Origin: Micromonospora qiuiae
GTDB taxonomy: Bacteria; Actinomycetota; Actinomycetes; Mycobacteriales; Micromonosporaceae
DNA: 64,000 nt
Reading direction: 5' to 3'
Assembly: GCF_016863555.1 (NCBI RefSeq)
Contig: NZ_BOPC01000044.1
Span: 1 to 64,000, forward strand
Shown here: positions 57,818-64,000 of the stretch, piece by piece
Layout: the number at the start of each line of letters is the position of its first letter
Numbering within the stretch: the stretch's first letter is position 1
Position numbers and translations under genes: made by a program
The notes under the pieces: generated by a model
Database searches by the model: none
Told to the model about the DNA's origin: nothing
Seen by the model: only the letters and a program-made list of their open reading frames with translations

Positions 57818-59608
57818 TCAGCGGACCATCAGCGGGCCGACGGCTGGCAGCGGCGCGACCACCGGCGGGAGCTGCTTGGCCGCACCGCGCCGGGGCGTGC
57901 CCTCGGCGGCCAGGTCACTCTTGGACGTCTCCGCCCGCTGGACCGCTGCTGACTCCGGCAGCTCCTCGAACGGCTGGACGTCGCCCTTGCAGACCTTGCC
58001 CTTCTTCGGCAGCGTCAGCCGGAGCAGGTACGCGTCGACCGCCCCGGTCACGCAGGCCGACGTCCCGTAGGCGGCGTGCCCCCAGCTGTCGCTGGACAGC
58101 AACCGGCTGTTCGGCAGCAGCTTCGAGGCGGCCACCGCCCCGTTGTAGTTGGTGGCCGGGTCCCAGTAGTTGCCGACCACCAGCACCGGGTTGACGGTGC
58201 GCCGGTTGAACGGGCCGGTGAAGCGGTCCTCGTCGCGTACCGTCCAACTGTCCCGGGCGCAGGGCGAGCTGAGCCACGTCCAGAGCCGGCCGAAGTGCGG
58301 GTCACGCTGGTCGGCCCTGGCCGCCCGCGTCGCCCACGACGCCGCGTCCTTCGGGTGGTTGGCGTCGGTGCAGTCCACCCCGAGGAAGGTCTCCAGGCCG
58401 TTGTCGTACGGGAAGTCGTAGCCGCGGGCCTGCTGTCGTGTCTGGATGGCCCGCTGAACCACCGAGACCCGGGCCTGCTCGCGAGTCGCCTTCGCCGCCG
58501 ACGGGTGGGTCAGCTGCAGCAGGTCGGCGGTGAGGAAGGTGACCTCGTAGGCGTACGGGCTGTACAGGATGTCGAGGGCCCACTGGATGAACGTGGCGTA
58601 GGTGACGGTGAAGGAGCCGTACTCATCCTCGGTGACGACCGGCTTCGCCTTCAGCCGCTTGGTCAACAGTTCGAACTGCGCCATCGCGTCGCCACCGGCC
58701 AGGGGGCAGGCGTCGAGGCCGGCGGCCTCGCACCGCTTCATGATCTCGCGCAGCGCCTTGTACGCGCCCTGCGCGCTGCGCATCCGCGTCTCCTGGTCGA
58801 GGTCACCGGACCGGCCGCTCCCGAACCACGCCGTCGCGTCCAGCACACCGTCGATCACCACGGCACGGACCCGGTCGGGGAACATGTTGGCGTAGTACTG
58901 CCCGAGGATGCTGCCGTAGCTGAAGCCGAGGTAGGTGAGCTTCTTGTCGCCGACCGCCCGGCGCAGCACGTCCATGTCGCGGGCCACCTCGGCCGTCGAC
59001 ATCGCGCCGCTGATCGGCCGGCCGGTGGTCGAACAGGCCTTGCCGACCGCGATCACTGAGGCGACGAACGCCTTCTCCTCTTCCCTGGTGTTCGGGAAGG
59101 CGACGTGCAGCCCCTCGTACGCGCGGGTCTGGTCCTTCACCGACTTGAAGCACCTGACCTGCTCGCTGGCGGCGACGCCACGCGGGTCGATCCCGACCAC
59201 GTCAAACCGGTCGAGCAGTTCGTCACCGAGGAAGTACGGCGCGGCGAGGGCGGCGTCCGTGCCCGAGCCGCCCGGTCCACCCGGGTTGACGAAGAGGCTG
59301 CCGATCTTGCGCTTCTGGTCGCGCGCCTTCACCCGCAGCACGGCGATCTCGGTCGTCGCCCCGCGCGGCTTGTCGTAGTCCAGCGGCAGGTCGACCGTGG
59401 CGCACTCGGCGTAGCCGTAGCACTTGTACCAGTCCAGTTTGGGCGTCGGTACGCGGTCGACCCGCAACCGCTCGGCAATGCTGGTGCGGTGCGCGACGGT
59501 CGCGCCGCCGATCGAGGTCGGAGCGGCGGTGGCGGGTGCGACCGCCGTTCCGACGAGAAGCACGCCGGAGAGCCCGGCGGCGGCCAGTGTCCGGATTAGT
59601 CGTGGCAT
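57818..59608 (-). CDS. Secreted alpha/beta hydrolase with TAP-like C-terminal domain
   Basis: A 596-residue exported hydrolase. A signal peptide (MPRLIRTLAAAGLSGVLLVG to ATAAP) precedes an alpha/beta hydrolase fold with oxyanion segment NPGGPGGSGTDAALA, nucleophile elbow LGFSYGSILGQYYANMFPD (Ser near 228) and a C-terminal TAP-like region with VLVVGNYWDPATNYNGA and SWGHAAYGTSACV carrying Asp and His. This matches Streptomyces tripeptidyl/prolyl aminopeptidase-type secreted enzymes. Start ATG 59608 places the signal peptide at the N-terminus. Substrate specificity cannot be read from sequence. Confidence 0.88.
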   Translation of the reverse strand: MPRLIRTLAAAGLSGVLLVGTAVAPATAAPTSIGGATVAHRTSIAERLRVDRVPTPKLDWYKCYGYAECATVDLPLDYDKPRGATTEIAVLRVKARDQKRKIGSLFVNPGGPGGSGTDAALAAPYFLGDELLDRFDVVGIDPRGVAASEQVRCFKSVKDQTRAYEGLHVAFPNTREEEKAFVASVIAVGKACSTTGRPISGAMSTAEVARDMDVLRRAVGDKKLTYLGFSYGSILGQYYANMFPDRVRAVVIDGVLDATAWFGSGRSGDLDQETRMRSAQGAYKALREIMKRCEAAGLDACPLAGGDAMAQFELLTKRLKAKPVVTEDEYGSFTVTYATFIQWALDILYSPYAYEVTFLTADLLQLTHPSAAKATREQARVSVVQRAIQTRQQARGYDFPYDNGLETFLGVDCTDANHPKDAASWATRAARADQRDPHFGRLWTWLSSPCARDSWTVRDEDRFTGPFNRRTVNPVLVVGNYWDPATNYNGAVAASKLLPNSRLLSSDSWGHAAYGTSACVTGAVDAYLLRLTLPKKGKVCKGDVQPFEELPESAAVQRAETSKSDLAAEGTPRRGAAKQLPPVVAPLPAVGPLMVR

Positions 59609-59828
59609 GTGAACGCCTTCCGATCGGTTACGGGACACATCGGGTCGAGCCCGACCATGGAAACTCTAGAGACATCAGGCAATGCATCGGCTCCGCAAAA
59701 GCGTCAATTCGGACATCACGTATGTACATGTAACGGCCTTGTCACTATGCGCGCCGCCATTCCCACTGTTACGTCGCCGAGCGGGCGACCACTGTTGACA
59801 GAACGGCGATCGCCGACATTCTGGACGA

Positions 59829-60164
59829 GTGAGACGCTTCCCCCGGCTCGACGCGCGCGTGGTGGCCATGGTCGCGTTGCTGGCGGCGGTCTGGCTGCTG
59901 GCGTCGTTGCTCGCCGGACGCCGGCAGGATCTGCTGGGCGTGGCGATGGCTCTGCTCTGCGTCCTGTGCGGCATCGTCGCCGGGGTGGCGGTGGCCGCCG
60001 CCCGACAGCGCGACGCCGAGATCGCCCCACAGGATCCCGAGCCGGCGGCCGGAACCACCTTCGCCGGGCCACCCGGCATCGAAGCGGACACGTTGGAGAC
60101 GCTGGGCGACCGCGAGGCGGTCCGCGCGTTGCGGGACCGTTACCGCGGCAACGACGGCGGGTGA
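59829..60164 (+). CDS. Small two-helix membrane protein
   Basis: A 111-residue protein with two membrane helices (VVAMVALLAAVWLLASLLAG and VAMALLCVLCGIVAGVAVAA) and an acidic, helical cytoplasmic tail ending GDREAVRALRDRYRGNDGG. Start GTG 59829. It converges with the kinase gene, leaving a 30-base gap, and is divergent from the secreted hydrolase across 220 bases of lower-GC intergenic DNA. Function unknown. Confidence 0.65.
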   Translation: MRRFPRLDARVVAMVALLAAVWLLASLLAGRRQDLLGVAMALLCVLCGIVAGVAVAAARQRDAEIAPQDPEPAAGTTFAGPPGIEADTLETLGDREAVRALRDRYRGNDGG

Positions 60165-60194
60165 CCGCGACGGCCGCGACCCGGTCGGAGCCGC

Positions 60195-61700
60195 TCAGCC
60201 GCTGGTGAGGGTGGGCGAGGCCAGTCCGTCGAGGCCTCGTCCGGCCAGGCACCGGTAGGTCGGGTCAAGCTTCCCGTCGGCCGGCGGCAGCACCTCGAGG
60301 TTCCACCCGGCCGTTTGCTCGATCCTGCTGACCAGCCGGAAGGTCTCCTCGTTGCAGACCCGACGCACGGTCGGGTCAGCGACGACCTCGTCGTGGTCGG
60401 CGTCGAACAGAGCGGCAGGCAACGGGCCCTGGGCGTAGCTCTCCCAGGTGTGCCGCCTGTCGCACGGCACCCGGCTGGCCTCGGCCCGCTGGCCGCGCAC
60501 CTGCACCGGCCCGAAGCACTCCAACTCCGTGGCGCACTCCGCACCGGGTGGCAGCGCCTCGGGCAGGCTGGCGCAGCCCGGACGGAGCGCACCGCTGGCC
60601 GCCGGTCGAACCGGGGCGGAGGGTTGCGCCGACGGGGCGCCGCCTGCGGCCCAGGCACCGACGCCCGCCGAGGCGGCCAGCGCGACCACGCCGGCCGTGC
60701 CGAGGAACCAGCGCCGCCGGCGGCGACGATCGCTCGACCCGCCGGAGACGGCACGGGCAGGCGCCGAAGCCGGCCGGGACGGGCCCACGGAACCGGTACC
60801 GACCAGGGCCGAACCCGACTCCCCCGGTGCCTCCAACGACAGGCCGGCGAGCATGTCGCGCAGTTCCGCGGCGGACGGCCGGTCGCCGGGATCGTTGGCC
60901 ATCCCGGCGCGGAGCACGTCGATCAGCTCGTCCGGGATGCCGGGCAGGCTGGGGATCGGCTGGTTGAACATCTCCAGCACGGTGACCAGACTCGGATTGC
61001 GCTCGGCCTGCCAGCGGGGCGGGCGCCCGTGCATGACCGCGTAGAGCGTGCCGCAGAGCGCGTACACGTCGACGGCTGGCGAGGGCGGGCTGTGGCTGAA
61101 CATCTCCGGTGGCGCGTACGCCGGCGTGAGCACCTCCAGGGCGACGGAGGCGTCCCGCATCTCGGCGACCACGGCCAGCCCGAAATCGGCCAGCACCGCC
61201 GAGTTGAAGTGCGAGTAGAGGATGTTGGCCGGCTTCACGTCGCGGTGCAGCACGCCGGCCCCGTGCGAATGGGCGATCGCGTCCGCGATCTTGACGCCGA
61301 GGTCTCGTGCCTCGACGGCGTCCAGCGGCGAGTTCCGCATCCGCTCGGCGTACGACCCGTCGCAGAGTTCCATGATCAGGTAAGGATGCTGATCGATGGT
61401 GACTCCGACATCGAAGAGGTCGACCACGTGCGGATGGGAGGACATCCGGCCGGCGGCCCGCGCCTCGCGCAGGAAACGCGCCTGATCCCGCTCGCTGACC
61501 AGGGTGCGGTTCTCCACTTTGACCGCCACCTCACGGCCCACCGATATCTGGGTGGCGCGGTAGACGGTCGCGTAACCGCCACGGGCAAAGACCTGCAAAT
61601 CAGTCAGACCAGGCACAATGGGCGTCGGCAGGGCGCCGGGCGGAGTGGCGGTCACGGTATCGAAAATACCCAACTGCGCGGGCCGCTCAGTGAACCGCAT
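60195..61700 (-). CDS. Transmembrane Ser/Thr protein kinase with extracytoplasmic Cys-rich domain
   Basis: A 501-residue Hanks-type kinase. The Gly-rich loop is ARGGYATVYRA (39-49), and the catalytic Lys is in EVAVKVEN (near 61). HRDVKPANIL (152-161) and DFG (172-174) are intact, followed by APPEM. One membrane helix (WFLGTAGVVALAASAGVGAW, 331-350) leads to an external domain (about 380-501) with six cysteines and VPCDRRHTWESYAQG, resembling the Septum_form-type module of the lipoprotein at 6348-7244. HRD contains the Arg expected of an activation-loop-regulated kinase. ATG 61700 overlaps the stop of the upstream gene. Confidence 0.9.
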   Translation of the reverse strand: MRFTERPAQLGIFDTVTATPPGALPTPIVPGLTDLQVFARGGYATVYRATQISVGREVAVKVENRTLVSERDQARFLREARAAGRMSSHPHVVDLFDVGVTIDQHPYLIMELCDGSYAERMRNSPLDAVEARDLGVKIADAIAHSHGAGVLHRDVKPANILYSHFNSAVLADFGLAVVAEMRDASVALEVLTPAYAPPEMFSHSPPSPAVDVYALCGTLYAVMHGRPPRWQAERNPSLVTVLEMFNQPIPSLPGIPDELIDVLRAGMANDPGDRPSAAELRDMLAGLSLEAPGESGSALVGTGSVGPSRPASAPARAVSGGSSDRRRRRRWFLGTAGVVALAASAGVGAWAAGGAPSAQPSAPVRPAASGALRPGCASLPEALPPGAECATELECFGPVQVRGQRAEASRVPCDRRHTWESYAQGPLPAALFDADHDEVVADPTVRRVCNEETFRLVSRIEQTAGWNLEVLPPADGKLDPTYRCLAGRGLDGLASPTLTSG

Positions 61701-62208
61701 CGGCGGCCGGCCCCACACCCGACGTCCCCGTCCCACGCCGGTCGTTCGGCACCGGCCCGCCCGCCGCCGCCGCACCGGACACGCCGTCGGCGACACCAGC
61801 GGCCGGACCCGCCCGGCGGGCGTCCCACCAGAGCCCGGCCGCGGTGGCCACCGCACCCAGACCCTCCCAGAGCGCCACCCCGAAGAACCGGCCGGGCGCG
61901 ACGTCGGCCAGCACCGCGAGGCTGAACACGGTGAACGTGACCAGCCGGAAGACCACGGTGAAGCGGTAGAACGCGCGCCACTCGGTGGCGGTGGCGAGCA
62001 GGTAGTAGACCCCCATGTTGAACGAGGCCATCGACGACGCCGTCACGAAGACACCGGTGTAGTCGCCTGACGCGCGGCTCTGCGGTATCCCGAAGCCGAG
62101 CATCTTCAGCAGCGCCTCCGGCCAGAGCAACCCGACCGCGCCCATCACCAGCGCCAGCACGCCGAACACCGCGATCGTCCAACCCGCGACCGAACGCGGC
62201 AACCTCAT
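61687..62208 (-). CDS. Hypothetical membrane protein upstream of the kinase
   Basis: A 173-residue protein with about four membrane helices (GWTIAVFGVLALVMGAVGLL, FVTASSMASFNMGVYYLLA, VVFRLVTFTVFSLAVLADVA, VALWEGLGAVATAAGLWWDA) and a Gly/Ala/Pro tail. It resembles generic DoxX/DUF4345-like four-helix proteins, but no diagnostic motif is seen. Its last codons overlap the kinase start by 14 bases, so they are coupled and it may be a partner or substrate. Start ATG 62208 is preferred to 62256. Confidence 0.68.
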   Translation of the reverse strand: MRLPRSVAGWTIAVFGVLALVMGAVGLLWPEALLKMLGFGIPQSRASGDYTGVFVTASSMASFNMGVYYLLATATEWRAFYRFTVVFRLVTFTVFSLAVLADVAPGRFFGVALWEGLGAVATAAGLWWDARRAGPAAGVADGVSGAAAAGGPVPNDRRGTGTSGVGPAADAVH

Positions 62209-62341
62209 CTGAACCCTCCCCGATGCCGGCACGGCTGCCGATGCCGACCGCCGCATGAGAGGTTCACGCTAGCGGTCATCCCCGACATGGCACATCACCG
62301 AAACCGACAGTCCCGCACCCACCGGCCAAGCAGGCGATGGC

Positions 62342-64000
62342 TCAGCCAACAGCCCGCAGACGGTCTCGCAACGCCTCGGCGGCGGCCCGCTCGCTGCGCT
62401 GCTCGGTGGCGTACGCCAGGCGGACCGCTTCCTCGGCGCAGGCCATCGCCTCCGCCAGCTGGTCACCGGCGGCCAGTGCCTCGGCGAGCACGCAGGTGGC
62501 GATCACCTGGCTGCGGACGTCCTCGGCCGGCAGGTTCACCGCCCGGCGAGCCCAGTCCAGCGCCTGCTCGAGCTGCCCGTGGGCGAGCAATGCCGAGGCG
62601 TAGCGTGCCATCGACTGCCGGCGGGAGAACAACAGCGAGGGCGCGGTCGCCGCGGCGGTGGCGACCGGGGCGAGCAGCCCGACCGCGGTGCCGGAGTCTC
62701 CGGCCGCCAGCCGGGCCGTCGCCAGCAGCACCCGGGGCGCGACCTGCGCCGGCGCCTGCGGGTTGTGCGGCTCCACACTGGTCAGCACCGCCAGCGCGTC
62801 CCGCTCGGCCGCGGCACCGTCGCCCATGTCCAACGCCACGAAACCGCGCAGCGTGCCGGCCATCCCGGTGAGCAGCGGGTGGGCGGTCCGGCGGGCGTAC
62901 GACAGCGCGTCGGTGAACAGGTCGGCGGCATGTTCCGGCTCGCCCAGCCCGCGGGCCACCACCCCCCGGACCACCAACGCGAAGCCCTGCCCCCAGTCGT
63001 CCGAGGCGGCGGCGAACTCCCGGTACGCCCGGCGCGCCTCCCGGTCGGCGTCGGCCAGCTCACCCAGTTCGGCGTTGGCGTACGCATCGACCGCCCGCAG
63101 GGTGCCCACCGCCCAGGCCTCCCCGACCCGCTCGCCGAACGGCAGGAAGATCCGGGCCAGCCGGCGCGCCTCTCGCAGCCGACCGGCGAGCAGTCGGGCG
63201 AACGCCGTGGTGCCACGCAGCCACGCCCGCCCGTAGGGGTCCTTCAGTTCGGCGAAGAGCCGGGCGGCTCGGCCGAGCACCGCGTCCGCGCCGGCGAAGT
63301 CACCCCGGGTCGTGGTCACCCAGGCCAGATTCTGCAACGACCACGCCTGCCCCCGGCGATCCCCCACCGTCAGGCTGACCTGGTACGCGGCGGCCAGCCG
63401 GCTGCTCGCCTGCCCCAGCCGCCCGGCGAGGAAGTCCGCCATGCCCAGCCGGCGCATCGCGGAGGCCCGCAGCGCGGGCAGATGGGCGTCGGTGGCCACC
63501 TGCAACGCCTCCCGCCACGAGGACTCCGCCCGCGTCAGGTCGCCCATGACCTGCTGAGCCTGCCCGGCCAGGAGCAGGGCGCTGGCCCGGACGTCCGCCT
63601 GGTCACCGGCGTTCGCGGCGATCTTCTCGGCGTAGGCGAGGGCGTCGTTGGCCCGCCCGACCTGAAGCAGTGCCCGGGCGTGCACCACTCGGTCGGCGGC
63701 CGGGACGCCGTCGACGCCCGCCAACTCGGCGCCGCGTTCGGCGTACTCCACTGCCAACGTCGGCTCGCCCGCGTGCAGCGCCCGACGGGTGGCACGCACG
63801 AGCGCCGCGACGCCCAGCGGCACCACCGCCCGGGCCGGTGCGTCCGGACGCAGCGTGACCGCGTCGGCCAGCACCGTGGCCCGCTCGGCGTGCTCGGCCA
63901 CGAAGTCGTCGCGAGCCGCCTCGGTGAAACCGCCCGGGCCGGTCACCGGGCTGCCCGCAGCGCCCGTGGGAGTGTCCTGCGGTGCCGCCCAACGGGCCAG
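62342..64000 (-). CDS. TPR-repeat protein, 5' end beyond the window
   Basis: The visible 552 codons are mostly tandem tetratricopeptide-like helical hairpins (for example ALLLAGQAQQVMGDLTRAES, LLATARLAAGDSGTAVGLLA, YASALLAHGQLEQALDWARR). The frame is open to base 64000 with no stop, so the gene probably continues; a GTG at 63946 is the first internal candidate start but has no ribosome binding site. Long TPR tails of this kind often end LuxR/AfsR-type or NTPase regulators in actinomycetes, so the missing N-terminus may hold an ATPase or DNA-binding domain. That is inference. Confidence 0.75.
   Translation of the reverse strand: MARWAAPQDTPTGAAGSPVTGPGGFTEAARDDFVAEHAERATVLADAVTLRPDAPARAVVPLGVAALVRATRRALHAGEPTLAVEYAERGAELAGVDGVPAADRVVHARALLQVGRANDALAYAEKIAANAGDQADVRASALLLAGQAQQVMGDLTRAESSWREALQVATDAHLPALRASAMRRLGMADFLAGRLGQASSRLAAAYQVSLTVGDRRGQAWSLQNLAWVTTTRGDFAGADAVLGRAARLFAELKDPYGRAWLRGTTAFARLLAGRLREARRLARIFLPFGERVGEAWAVGTLRAVDAYANAELGELADADREARRAYREFAAASDDWGQGFALVVRGVVARGLGEPEHAADLFTDALSYARRTAHPLLTGMAGTLRGFVALDMGDGAAAERDALAVLTSVEPHNPQAPAQVAPRVLLATARLAAGDSGTAVGLLAPVATAAATAPSLLFSRRQSMARYASALLAHGQLEQALDWARRAVNLPAEDVRSQVIATCVLAEALAAGDQLAEAMACAEEAVRLAYATEQRSERAAAEALRDRLRAVG

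Overview
The window is a very GC-rich, densely coded stretch of chromosome from a filamentous actinomycete, most likely Micromonosporaceae (a Micromonospora or Salinispora relative). This is inferred from base composition, frequent GTG starts, four-base ATGA/GTGA overlaps, Lsr2, a type VII secretion core and actinobacterial gene orders. No rRNA, tRNA, CRISPR array, integrase or transposase was seen.

Much of the window is an old actinobacterial backbone, read mostly on the minus strand. Its order matches the one I know from Mycobacterium: ppa, dacB, metalloprotease, tilS, hpt, ftsH, folE, folP, folB, folK, DUF3180, DUF2520, panC, panD, coaX, lysS, lsr2, with clpC expected just beyond base 1. 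A second backbone block is marP, NUDIX hydrolase, tlpA-like, nth and crp. Together these cover folate, pantothenate/CoA and NAD synthesis (nadB, nadC), tRNA charging and modification, purine salvage, membrane proteolysis, cell-wall trimming, redox and DNA repair.

The backbone is interrupted by accessory blocks. (1) 9.8-20.0 kb holds a MidA-type methyltransferase beside an extra nuoD-like gene, a disordered membrane-anchored protein, an osmoprotectant-type ABC transporter and small membrane proteins. (2) 22.8-35.2 kb, the most striking block, is a plus-strand cluster set between folP and folE. It resembles a Gram-positive type IV secretion or conjugation channel: VirB2-like and VirB3-like small membrane proteins, a VirB4-like ATPase, a VirB6-like channel protein, a VirB8/TcpC-like protein, a fused lytic transglycosylase plus M23 peptidase, and an FtsK-like protein that has lost its P-loops. 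No relaxase or integrase is visible, so it may be a resident secretion machine. (3) 43.8-50.6 kb holds a reduced type VII secretion set (eccD, eccC, mycP) without esx, eccB or eccE genes. (4) 56.9-64 kb holds gene remnants and short repeats, a secreted TAP-like hydrolase, a membrane Ser/Thr kinase and a TPR protein cut by the window edge.

Small-scale structure includes a three-copy palindromic element (23-bp arms, conserved 26-base centre), two copies of which lie in frame inside the methyltransferase gene. There is also a duplicated nadB/nadC junction that creates a 27-codon coupled leader ORF, a 34-codon ORF coupled on both sides in the secretion cluster, tandem 19-bp repeats after panD, and DnaA-box-like sites near the left edge.
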